NCBI GenBank assembly: GCA_051861545.1
Contig: JBIMKP010000008.1
Location: forward strand, 55,938 to 119,937
Direction: 5' to 3'
Length of the DNA: 64,000 nt
Source of the DNA: CAISCU01 sp051861545
Lineage (GTDB): Bacteria; Bacteroidota; Bacteroidia; UKL13-3
Shown here: positions 52,903 to 61,264 of the stretch, piece by piece
How the letters are laid out: every line of letters starts with the position of its first letter
Position numbering within the stretch: position 1 is the stretch's first letter
Translations under genes and position numbers: made by a program
The notes under the pieces: model-generated
Told to the model about the DNA's origin: nothing
Seen by the model: the letters and a program-made list of their open reading frames with translations, nothing else
Database searches by the model: none

Positions 52903-53590
52903 AGCTTGGCAAATTTAATTCATAACAAAATTCCATCTCTCCTTTAGGACCATGTTCTAAAGAAATTCCGGATAAATTATTTCTAATTTTTTGAATTTCA
53001 ATTTTTTCTAATGGATGTGCATGAGAAAGCTCACCTAAATCCTTAATAATTAAGCCAGTAGCAGTTAAATCTTCTTTAGGATAATAAAAAGTTCCATTAT
53101 TGCCTAACTCTCTGGTAATTTCAAAACCTACTTTGAGGCAATTTCTTAATGTAGCTGGTGAACATAAGGCCATTAAATATTTGATATTTAACTGAGTAGT
53201 GATAGCAACACCAATTCTACCCATATAAATACTTCCTATTCCATAACCAGCAATTTCTCTTGAATTCCAAAGACCACAGAATTCGGCAACATTTAATTCA
53301 CCTAGTGCTTCTATATAAGGGTAAATTCTATTATCTAAAACGGCAATTGCATCTTCTAATGGCATTGGCAAGTGTTTGCTATGAAGCTGAATTCTTGCTC
53401 CACCCAACACTCGCTCCCGGTTTTCATCTTCTACAATAATTACATAAGTATTCGGATCTCCCATCCAATTAGTGGAACCAGATGTTACTTTGGTTACACC
53501 ATAAGATTCAAGAACCTTCCTATGTCCTGCAATATAACGAAGACAGGAATCTTCGTCATCTGTTACTTTAAAGGCTCTTATATGAATCAT
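52895..53590 (-). CDS. GNAT-fold acyltransferase, FeeM/autoinducer-synthase-like
   Basis: 231 residues. GNAT-type core: GGARIQLH near 62-70, GELNVAEFCGLWNSREIAGYGIG near 96-118 and MGRIGVAITTQLNIKYLMALCSP near 122-145. The order of a conserved Glu-rich strand, an Arg-containing turn and a long helix is like FeeM-type N-acyl amino acid synthases and LuxI-like enzymes, although the exact residues are not the same. Proteins of this shape join an acyl-CoA or acyl carrier protein to an amine. It begins 2 bp after the E1/nitroreductase gene and overlaps the kinase gene by 8 bp, so it must be made with them. Reaction not proven. Confidence 0.62.
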   Translation of the reverse strand: MIHIRAFKVTDDEDSCLRYIAGHRKVLESYGVTKVTSGSTNWMGDPNTYVIIVEDENRERVLGGARIQLHSKHLPMPLEDAIAVLDNRIYPYIEALGELNVAEFCGLWNSREIAGYGIGSIYMGRIGVAITTQLNIKYLMALCSPATLRNCLKVGFEITRELGNNGTFYYPKEDLTATGLIIKDLGELSHAHPLEKIEIQKIRNNLSGISLEHGPKGEMEFCYELNLPSFA

Positions 53591-53592
53591 GA

Positions 53593-55845
53593 TTATTGGG
53601 CTTCAAAATAAATATCTTCTAATCTTTTTCTATATGAATTAATTGTTGGACGCTCAGCATCAGTAAACCTAAAAAGGAAAAAAGCTTGCTTAGACTCCAA
53701 TTCAGGTAAAACTGTATAAAACTGTTTCTTCATTTTCGTCATTTGAGCGGTATCCATTTCATCTAAGCCCTCAGAAGCATTGTATTTTAACAACAAAAAC
53801 AAAAATTGAACAATTGGATGAAGTCCGAAACCCAGTTTGTTTGATTCAATCCAAAATTGTTCCATTGCCATTCCAGCCTTTATATACAATGATTCGTCAA
53901 ATTTATCTAAGCATAAAACTCCAATACCCGCAGAATGTTTCACTTGTTCGATTGTTAGACTTTTAATAGCACTTCCGCCTCCAATAGCCTTAATCATTTT
54001 CATAACTCTGAAATCTTTGGCAACTTTTAATCCTGTTCTTTGTGCTGTTGTTAAGTTTAAAAGACGTAAATCAATTCCAGTTCCGCTTGTCTCTGCTTCT
54101 TCTGCTGTCCAGCGAATTTCTTTTTGCAAAACATCTGCATGTCCTCTTTCATTTGTAATTACCATCATTTCGGCTTCGGCCAAAATGGGACCAATTTCAT
54201 GAAGGATTTTTGGATGAGAATAATAGTGAAAACTTATTCCAGAAAATTCACTTAAACATTGGTTTAATGATGCCAATATTTCGGGAGGCACAAAATTTGA
54301 TTTACTAACTCCTCTATTGGTGTATCTGCCTAAAATATCAGTTAATGAATAAGGTAAATTAGTAATAGTATTCATTGGACTAAACGAAACCAATGCTATT
54401 AAAAATGGAAATTCATCTTCCTTTAGAAATTCAATTTTTGCCTCTAATCTTAAATTCGAAGCAGAAATTTGCATGTTTTTTAAAGCAGCACCAATGGCCA
54501 TTTTAGCACCTAAATCATGAAAATCGAGATAAGAAAAAGAAGCTGGTGCATCGTGAAATACTAAAATAAATCCATTTTTATATAAAAATTTCCATGGTTG
54601 AGTATTCCCTCCACTTGGAGCATATTGCACAGATTGCATGATTAATGCACGCTCTGTTTCTAAAGGAATATAAGAAGCTTTTCTATCTTTAATAATTAAT
54701 TCACCAGCTCTAAAAATCCAGTCTTTGTCGATTTCCTGAGGAATTTCAATCTTCGATGAAGCATCAGGAGATATATGAACAGCTCCTAAAATTTCATCTA
54801 AATCAACATAAAATCGCCCAGACAATTGTAATTGATTTAATAAAATTTTCCTTGAAGCCTCGGCAGCAATTCCACCACCTTTAACAACATCTGAAGCTAA
54901 TTGAGGCCAACTGCTAATAGATTTTTGAACCTCAATTAAACTAGCTTTCATTCTCGATGAAATGGTTTCGACACCTACCATAGGAAGTAAATACTGAATT
55001 TTATCTTCCTGACTCAAACCCTTTAGTTTTTCGGCATCTAAATCGCCAACCAAACCATGTAATAAAGCTCTTTCTGGTTCTAAATCGAATCTTTCAATAT
55101 CTAACATTCCCCTATCACTTGTTTCCATTATAACTGGAATTTTTAGTGAGCGAGCAACATGTCGGGCTAAAATTTTTATATCTAAACCATCACATTCTTC
55201 AACCAATAAATCTAGTTTCCCACCCTTATTAAAAAAGTTATGAATATTTTCTTCAGTTAAACCATCATCAAAAACAACTACCTTAATATAAGGATCAATT
55301 TCTGCGATTTCTCTAGCACATAAAACGGCCTTATTCACTCCAATTTGATGAATTCCACTCCTTAGTCGATTGAGGTTACTTAAGTCAATTTTATCAAAAT
55401 CGGCCAATCTAATTTCACCACATGCTCTTTCCATAGCAATTGTTAAAGCAACAGATTGACCAACAGAAAGTCCAACAACACCAACTTTTTTAGTTAATAA
55501 ATCATCTCTTTCATCAGGAGTAATTTTATACTGATTTCTATTTGTACGAACCTCAACAAACTCTTTTTCGGGCAAAATATGAATTAGATTTCCATTCCAA
55601 GGATAATAAACCCAATTACCATAATCAGATTCAGGTTTACCTGACAGCAAATCTTGTTTTAGCAAAAAAGATTCTTTTGGACTTACAAAACGATGAGGAT
55701 TTTTACACTTAATTAATTCCTGAATTTGAGAATCAATAGTATCAAACTCTTGAAAGACACGACCTTCTTTCCTCAACTTTTTTAGTTGAGTTTTATCACT
55801 TTCATTAGAAAGTTCAAAAAAAATGGGTTTAAATAAATTTGTCAC
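53593..55845 (-). CDS. E1-like (ThiF) adenylyltransferase fused to nitroreductase
   Basis: 750 residues from GTG at 55845. Residues about 115-330 are a ThiF/MoeB/E1 nucleotide-binding domain: VGVVGLSVGQSVAL with a GxSxG loop, then RLADFDKIDLSNLNR, LVEECDGLDIK and GVETISSRMKASL. Residues about 390-700 are an FMN nitroreductase-type domain (ERALIMQSVQYAPSGGNTQPWKF, GAKMAIGAALKNMQISA, AEEAETSGTGIDLR). This fusion resembles proteins annotated Rv1355c-family. E1-like enzymes activate a carboxylate with ATP, and nitroreductase-like domains in peptide-azole pathways oxidise the product. First gene of a tight four-gene operon that also encodes a GNAT and two kinases. Product unknown. Confidence 0.8.
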   Translation of the reverse strand: MTNLFKPIFFELSNESDKTQLKKLRKEGRVFQEFDTIDSQIQELIKCKNPHRFVSPKESFLLKQDLLSGKPESDYGNWVYYPWNGNLIHILPEKEFVEVRTNRNQYKITPDERDDLLTKKVGVVGLSVGQSVALTIAMERACGEIRLADFDKIDLSNLNRLRSGIHQIGVNKAVLCAREIAEIDPYIKVVVFDDGLTEENIHNFFNKGGKLDLLVEECDGLDIKILARHVARSLKIPVIMETSDRGMLDIERFDLEPERALLHGLVGDLDAEKLKGLSQEDKIQYLLPMVGVETISSRMKASLIEVQKSISSWPQLASDVVKGGGIAAEASRKILLNQLQLSGRFYVDLDEILGAVHISPDASSKIEIPQEIDKDWIFRAGELIIKDRKASYIPLETERALIMQSVQYAPSGGNTQPWKFLYKNGFILVFHDAPASFSYLDFHDLGAKMAIGAALKNMQISASNLRLEAKIEFLKEDEFPFLIALVSFSPMNTITNLPYSLTDILGRYTNRGVSKSNFVPPEILASLNQCLSEFSGISFHYYSHPKILHEIGPILAEAEMMVITNERGHADVLQKEIRWTAEEAETSGTGIDLRLLNLTTAQRTGLKVAKDFRVMKMIKAIGGGSAIKSLTIEQVKHSAGIGVLCLDKFDESLYIKAGMAMEQFWIESNKLGFGLHPIVQFLFLLLKYNASEGLDEMDTAQMTKMKKQFYTVLPELESKQAFFLFRFTDAERPTINSYRKRLEDIYFEAQ

Positions 55846-55959
55846 TTAACCTCTACTTAAATAGTATATACGCAATTTATATAAATATTTTCACTTTTTA
55901 TGTAAAATACAAAAACCTCTTCTTAACTTGCATTATAAATTTTATTCCACAAATTTTAT

Positions 55960-56436
55960 ATGACAGAAAAGAAAATCCGGGTATTATTTGTCGACGACGA
56001 GGAAAACAATCTATTTTCATTCAAAGCGGTTTTTCGTTTAAAATTTGTAGTATTCACTGCAATAAGTGCCGATAATGCTTTAAAGATTTTGGATGAGCAT
56101 CCCGACATTCATGTAGTAATTACAGACCAAAGGATGCCGGAAATAACCGGGGTAGAATTTTTGCAAATATTGGTAGATAAACATCCCAATCCTGTGAGAG
56201 TGATGCTTACTGGGTACGCAAATCTTGGCGATACAATTGATGCTGTAAATAAAGGTAAAATTTTCCATTATCTGAACAAACCTTGGAGAGAAGAGGAACT
56301 TGAGTCTACTATTTTACGTGCTTATGAAAAATATACTTCAGAGGTAGAAACAAAAATTAGAGCCGAAAGAACTGAAATGGCTGAACGAACAGCTGATCAA
56401 ATGGAATTTCTGCTTCGACAAAAACTACTGTCTTAA
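55960..56436 (+). CDS. Stand-alone receiver (response regulator) protein
   Basis: 158 residues. Receiver domain 1-125 with VLFVDDEENNL, phospho-acceptor Asp56 (VITDQRMPE), Thr in MLTGYAN and Lys in HYLNKPW. Then a short charged helix (EKYTSEVETKIRAERTEMAERTADQMEFLLRQ) with no output domain. It is divergent from the E1/nitroreductase operon (114 bp between starts). Its receiver is very close to that of the hybrid kinase at 49.7 kb: both read VDDEENNL..FKA.FR and have Asp at 55/56. It probably acts as a shuttle or output link in the same relay. Confidence 0.88.
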   Translation: MTEKKIRVLFVDDEENNLFSFKAVFRLKFVVFTAISADNALKILDEHPDIHVVITDQRMPEITGVEFLQILVDKHPNPVRVMLTGYANLGDTIDAVNKGKIFHYLNKPWREEELESTILRAYEKYTSEVETKIRAERTEMAERTADQMEFLLRQKLLS

Positions 56437-56810
56437 ATTTTCATAAAAACTTCTATTGCTCCTCCTCCAAACTGAACAGTTAATGACAATTTATTTAGTT
56501 TTTCATAAACACTTCTGTTGCTCCTCCTCCAAACTGAACTGTTAATGACTATTTATTTAGTTTTTCACAAACACTTCTGTTGCTCCTCCTCCAAACTGAA
56601 CAGTTAATGACAATTTATTTAGTTTTTCACAAACACTTCTGTTGCTCCTCCTCCAAACTGAACTGGCTGAAAGAACAGTTTATCAAACGGAATTTCTGCT
56701 ACGATTAAAACTTCAATCTTAAATTTTCACAAACACTTCTGTTGCTCCTCCTCCAAACTGAACAGGCTGAAAGAACAATTTATCAACGGAATTTGTGCTA
56801 CGATTAAAAC
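56437..56810. repeat. Tandem repeat assembled from two gene ends
   Basis: The sequence TTGCTCCTCCTCCAAACTGAAC occurs five times (ending at 56477, 56539, 56601, 56663 and 56763) and a sixth, slightly changed, lies in the last codons of the Smr gene (to 56855). The first four are 62 bp apart. Two later units also contain a copy of the receiver gene's 3' end (GGCTGAAAGAACAGTTTATC and GGAATTTCTGCTACGATTAA). This fills the whole gap. Confidence 0.88.
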
Positions 56811-57755
56811 TTAAATTTTCATAAACACTTCTGTTGCTCCCCCTCCAAACTGAACTGGGTCTGCATCTCGGAATTCCTTAACCATATCTTTATGTTTAGA
56901 TAACCAAGTTTGAATTTTGTTTTTCAAATACAAATTTCCAATTCCGTGTATAAAAACTATTCTAGGCATTTTATGCATAAAAGCTGCTTCTAAACTTTGG
57001 ACAAAAACATCCATTTGAAAAGAAACAACATCTTTGGCAGCAGGAAAACCTTTATTTAACAAGGCATCGTAATGCAAATCAATTAACTCTTTTGGTCTCG
57101 ATTTTAAATCTGGTGATAATGTTGTTTTTTCTGTAAAATCTCTTTCTTTTAATTTTTGTAAATTCAAACCAATTTCCTGCTCATCAATTCTATATTGATA
57201 TGCTTGTTTGTTTAAAAAGAAACTAAACTTTAATGTTTGATGAAAACTTTTCGCATAAAATGGTAACTCCTTGGCTATTGGAGCTACTGGTTTAACAGTG
57301 TTTAACTCTATTGAAATCATCTGAATATACAGAGAGTTCCAATTTTGAAAATCCTCCATTTTGTATTTTTTGAAAGCAATAGTATCTTCTCTTTCAATCA
57401 CAAAATTCTGCTTAAACTTATAAACTTGGTTTTCTATTTCATAAACTGCAAGCAATACTCTTTCAGTAAAATTATTATGAAACCAAGCTTGTACATCGTT
57501 ATCGTTTATCCTTTCGAATGCTATAAAAACTCCTAAAGGATTACTATTTTGCTTTCTAGGTTTTTCTGCAATCTGATTTTCTGGATTATTTCCCGCTTTT
57601 TCTGCAAATTGAATTTTTACAACTTGAGATTCTGGAACCGGAATTTCGAAATCGCTATCTACTGTTACACCTATAATTCCTTTGGCTTGAATAGAGGTTA
57701 CAAAACCCTCCATATTTTCATTAAGGAACCTAACTTTATCTCCTAATTTTATCAT
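56811..57755 (-). CDS. DUF2027 / Smr-domain protein
   Basis: 314 residues from ATG at 57755; an upstream in-frame ATG falls in the terminator of the next gene. N-terminal beta domain (about 1-60, IKLGDKVRFLNENMEGFV) as in DUF2027, a middle beta-sandwich (about 75-215), then a C-terminal Smr domain (about 230-314) with LIDLHYDAL and FIHGIGN, the pair of motifs used for nicking or binding DNA or RNA in MutS2 and Smr nucleases. The final residues GGGATEVFMKI form the segment copied in the downstream tandem repeat. Found widely in Bacteroidota; role not settled. Confidence 0.88.
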   Translation of the reverse strand: MIKLGDKVRFLNENMEGFVTSIQAKGIIGVTVDSDFEIPVPESQVVKIQFAEKAGNNPENQIAEKPRKQNSNPLGVFIAFERINDNDVQAWFHNNFTERVLLAVYEIENQVYKFKQNFVIEREDTIAFKKYKMEDFQNWNSLYIQMISIELNTVKPVAPIAKELPFYAKSFHQTLKFSFFLNKQAYQYRIDEQEIGLNLQKLKERDFTEKTTLSPDLKSRPKELIDLHYDALLNKGFPAAKDVVSFQMDVFVQSLEAAFMHKMPRIVFIHGIGNLYLKNKIQTWLSKHKDMVKEFRDADPVQFGGGATEVFMKI

Positions 57756-57778
57756 GATTGTATTTTCTTTTTTCAATA

Positions 57779-57805
57779 AAAAAAAGCGGTCAAACATGAC
57801 CGCTT
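57779..57805 (-). terminator. Terminator of ychF
   Basis: GCGGTCA (57786-57792), loop AACA, TGACCGC (57797-57803), with an A run on the left giving a T tract on the minus strand, just after the ychF stop. Confidence 0.9.
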
Positions 57806-57810
57806 CTTAC

Positions 57811-58908
57811 TTATACATTAAATTTGAAATGCATTACATCGCCATCCCAAACTACATATTCTTTGCCTTCAATACTTAATTTTCCAACCTCTTTACAAGC
57901 AGATTCTGAACCGTATTTTATATAATCGTCATAGTGAATTACTTCAGCTTTAATAAAACCTCTTTCAAAATCTGAGTGAATTACTCCAGCTGCTTGAGGA
58001 GCTTTGAAACCTAAGTCGATTGTCCAAGCTCTCACCTCTTGTACACCAGCAGTGAAATAAGTAATTAGGTTTAACATTTTGTATGCAGCCTTAATCAACT
58101 TAGCAACACCTGATTCTTGTAAACCCAAATCGTTTAAAAATGCAATTCTATCTTCGTATGATTCTAGTTGTGCAATATCAGCTTCAATGGCAGCACTGAT
58201 TACAAGTACTTCTGCATTTTCAACTTTTACTGCATCTCTTACCATATCAACATATTTGTTACCAGTAATTACGCTAGCTTCATCTACGTTGCATACATAC
58301 ATCACAGGCTTCAAAGTAAGTAAGAAAATATCCTCTACATGTTTCAATTCATCTTCTGTAACCTCTAATGTTCTAGCATTGTTTCCGTTTTCAAGATGAT
58401 CTTTGAACTTATTTAAAGCCGCTTCTGCTTTTACTGCATCTTTATCTCCAGTTTTGGCAGCACGAGCAATTCTTAACAATTTCTTTTCTACTGAATCAAT
58501 ATCTTTTAATTGTAATTCAGTATCAATTACATCTTTATCTCTGATAGGATTTACAGAACCATCAACGTGAATGATATTATCATCTTCAAAACAACGTAAT
58601 ACATGAATAATGGCATTGGTTTCTCTGATATTTCCTAAAAACTGATTTCCCAATCCTTCACCTTTACTTGCACCTTTCACTAAACCAGCAATATCAACAA
58701 TCTCGATAGTTGTTGGAACAATTTTATTTGGTTTTACCAATTCAGCCAATTTGTTTAATCTCTCATCTGGAACTGTAATTACACCCACATTTGGATCAAT
58801 TGTACAAAAAGGAAAATTTGCAGCCTGAGCTTTTGCATTGCTCAAACAATTAAACAAAGTTGATTTTCCAACATTCGGTAAGCCAACTATACCACACTGT
58901 AACGCCAT
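57811..58908 (-). CDS. ychF: Ribosome-binding ATPase/GTPase YchF
   Basis: 365 residues, standard length. P-loop GLPNVGKST at 8-16, switch DIAGLVKGASKGEGLGNQFL near 70-89, NVDE (as NxxE instead of the usual NKxD, the feature that makes YchF prefer ATP), coiled-coil helices around 125-210 and the C-terminal TGS domain (LNLITYFTAGVQEVRAWT to HFKFNV). It is a universal translation-associated enzyme. It is read alone, with a terminator after it and glmM 32 bp upstream on the same strand. Confidence 0.97.
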   Translation of the reverse strand: MALQCGIVGLPNVGKSTLFNCLSNAKAQAANFPFCTIDPNVGVITVPDERLNKLAELVKPNKIVPTTIEIVDIAGLVKGASKGEGLGNQFLGNIRETNAIIHVLRCFEDDNIIHVDGSVNPIRDKDVIDTELQLKDIDSVEKKLLRIARAAKTGDKDAVKAEAALNKFKDHLENGNNARTLEVTEDELKHVEDIFLLTLKPVMYVCNVDEASVITGNKYVDMVRDAVKVENAEVLVISAAIEADIAQLESYEDRIAFLNDLGLQESGVAKLIKAAYKMLNLITYFTAGVQEVRAWTIDLGFKAPQAAGVIHSDFERGFIKAEVIHYDDYIKYGSESACKEVGKLSIEGKEYVVWDGDVMHFKFNV

Positions 58909-58940
58909 GTTTTATTTTACTTAAAGGATAAAACCTTTTT

Positions 58941-60359
58941 TTAATTTTTAATGAATTGTTTCATGTCTGAGATGATTTTTTCAGCCAAATTATTTGCTGT
59001 AGTTTCACTCGGACTCTCTGCATAAATTCTGATGATTGGTTCAGTATTCGACCTTCTTAAATGCACCCATTCTTTATCGAATTCAATTTTCAAACCATCA
59101 ATTGTATTCATTGGTTGCTTTTTGTATTTATCTTTTACTTTAGCCAATAAATCATCAATATTAATTTCAGGAGTTAACTCAATTTTCTTTTTAGCGATAA
59201 AATAATCAGGATAACTTTCTCTTAACATCGAGCAAATTTTCTTGGTTTTAGCCAAATGCGATAAGAACAAAGCGATACCAACCATTGAATCTCTGCCATA
59301 ATGTAATTCAGGATAAATGATACCACCATTACCTTCACCACCAATTACAGCTTTAGTATCTTTCATCATTTTCACCACATTCACCTCTCCTACTGCACTT
59401 GCATTGTATTCACCACCATGTTTTTCAGTGATATCTCTCAATGCTCTGGTTGAAGAAAGATTAGAAACTGTATTTTTCACAAAGCCCAATCTATCTAAAT
59501 GCTCTTGAGTAATATTGGCTAAAACATAATCAGCAATTGAAACCAAAGTATATTCTTCACCAAACATACTTCCATCTTCACTTACCAAAGCAAGTCTATC
59601 AACATCAGGGTCAACAACAATTCCTAAATCGGCATTGTTTCTTTTTACCTCACCCGAAATAGCAGTTAAGTTTTCAGGAAGTGGCTCTGGATTGTGTGGG
59701 AATTTTCCGTCTGGTGTGCAATAAATCTCTAAAATATCTTGAACACCTAATGCTTTTAATAACATTGGAACAGCAATTCCTCCTGTTGAATTAACTGCAT
59801 CAACAACAACTTTTAACTGAGCTGCTTTGATAGCTTCCACATCAACTAATTCTAATTTCAGAATTTCATTGATATGAATTTGAATATAATCGTGTCTTTC
59901 GGTTACTGTACCTAATTTATCAACTTCAGCGTATTCAACTTGGTCTAGTTCAGCAATCGACAAAACTTCTTTACCTAATTCTTCTGAAATAAATTCCCCT
60001 TTGCCATTCAACAGTTTTAATGCATTCCATTGTTTTGGATTATGTGAAGCAGTTAGGATAATTCCTCCATTTGCTTTTTCCATAGCAACTGCCATTTCAA
60101 CAGTTGGAGTTGTGCTCAATCCAAGATCAATTACATCAATACCTAAACCCATTAAGGTTCCGGTAACCAAACGGTTTACAAGGTCTCCGCTTAAGCGGGC
60201 ATCGCGACCAACAACCATTTTACAATTAGCATCTGCATTTCTTTTGATAAGGGTACCAAATGCAGCTGTAAATTTTACAACATCAAGTGGAGTTAAGGCA
60301 TCACCTGGTTTACCTCCGATGGTACCTCTGATTCCGGAAATTGATTTAATAAGTGTCAA
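58941..60359 (-). CDS. glmM: Phosphoglucosamine mutase-type enzyme (TTG start)
   Basis: 472 residues. TTG at 60359 gives TLIKSISGIRGTIGG, the start seen in Bacteroidota relatives. Catalytic Ser105 in LTASHNPKQWN, metal site DPDVDRLAL near 249-257, sugar-binding GGEGNGG near 338-344, and phosphate-binding RRSNTEPIIR near the C terminus. It interconverts glucosamine-6-phosphate and glucosamine-1-phosphate for UDP-GlcNAc and peptidoglycan synthesis; a broader phosphomannomutase activity cannot be excluded from sequence. Tail-to-head with ychF on the minus strand. Confidence 0.9.
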   Translation of the reverse strand: MTLIKSISGIRGTIGGKPGDALTPLDVVKFTAAFGTLIKRNADANCKMVVGRDARLSGDLVNRLVTGTLMGLGIDVIDLGLSTTPTVEMAVAMEKANGGIILTASHNPKQWNALKLLNGKGEFISEELGKEVLSIAELDQVEYAEVDKLGTVTERHDYIQIHINEILKLELVDVEAIKAAQLKVVVDAVNSTGGIAVPMLLKALGVQDILEIYCTPDGKFPHNPEPLPENLTAISGEVKRNNADLGIVVDPDVDRLALVSEDGSMFGEEYTLVSIADYVLANITQEHLDRLGFVKNTVSNLSSTRALRDITEKHGGEYNASAVGEVNVVKMMKDTKAVIGGEGNGGIIYPELHYGRDSMVGIALFLSHLAKTKKICSMLRESYPDYFIAKKKIELTPEINIDDLLAKVKDKYKKQPMNTIDGLKIEFDKEWVHLRRSNTEPIIRIYAESPSETTANNLAEKIISDMKQFIKN

Positions 60360-60538
60360 AATTCTATTCTATTTAGGGCTGCAAATTTACGTCGACTAAT
60401 TAAGAAAGGCTAAAATCTAATGAAAATAGCTGCTAACTATCAGATTAATAGAAGATTGTTTTATACGCAATTTTATGGAATTCATAATTTTTTCATCAAT
60501 CATATTTTAAAAATTCGTAGATTTCAGAAAAATAGGAA

Positions 60539-61261
60539 ATGAATACACTCAAATACCTGCTGATATTCTGCATTTTAGCACCATTTTCTTTAGAGATAAA
60601 GGCGCAAACTGTCATTATTTCAAAAGATAAGAACAAACAAATTATGGAATGGGTTCATTGGCACAATCCTTCTGCTAAAATTTTTGAATTTTACTATTTG
60701 AATGCTGATAGCCAAATTTTATTAATTAATCAGGCTACTCATATCATTATTGGTGGTGGTGAAGACATTCAGGATGGAATTTATGGAGGAAGTGAATTTC
60801 CTGGTTTATGTGGAAAACCAAATCCTTATAGAGATAGTTTAGAGGTGGTTTTAATTCAACATGCTTTACAAAAAAATATTCCATTATTGGGAATTTGTCG
60901 TGGACACCAATTAATGAATGCATCAACTGGTGGTACATTATTGGCTGATATTGATTCATTATTACATTCACCCATACAACACATGTTAGTAGGAAAAGAT
61001 AGCGCTCATCAGGTAAAGTTTACAGAAAAATCAATATTTCACAAGAAATTTCAACTGAAAACAGTTGCTGTTAATAGCACACATCACCAATGTATTAAAA
61101 AACTTTCGCCATTATTTTTTGAAGCTGCAAATTCTACTGATGGAATCATTGAAGCCATTCAAATTAAAAATAAAAATCGTTTCGCAATTGGTGTTCAATG
61201 GCATCCCGAACGTCTTAGAGATGAAACATCGCTGAAACTTTTAAAAGAATTTTTGAAATAA
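60539..61261 (+). CDS. Secreted class I glutamine-amidotransferase-like hydrolase (peptidase C26 type)
   Basis: 240 residues. Signal peptide ends at IKAQ, unusual for this family. The catalytic triad of gamma-glutamyl-GABA hydrolase-type enzymes is present: Cys120 in LGICRGHQ, His222 and Glu224 in VQWHPE, with the IGGGEDI loop near 71-77 and a HHQ near 182. So it is probably a periplasmic gamma-glutamyl hydrolase. The gene is alone and divergent from glmM with about 180 bp between. Confidence 0.82.
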   Translation: MNTLKYLLIFCILAPFSLEIKAQTVIISKDKNKQIMEWVHWHNPSAKIFEFYYLNADSQILLINQATHIIIGGGEDIQDGIYGGSEFPGLCGKPNPYRDSLEVVLIQHALQKNIPLLGICRGHQLMNASTGGTLLADIDSLLHSPIQHMLVGKDSAHQVKFTEKSIFHKKFQLKTVAVNSTHHQCIKKLSPLFFEAANSTDGIIEAIQIKNKNRFAIGVQWHPERLRDETSLKLLKEFLK

Positions 61262-61264
61262 TCT

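Noticed and set aside
57756..57797. N-terminal extension of the Smr gene to ATG at 57797
   Set aside because: It would start inside the ychF terminator hairpin; ATG at 57755 gives the expected family start.
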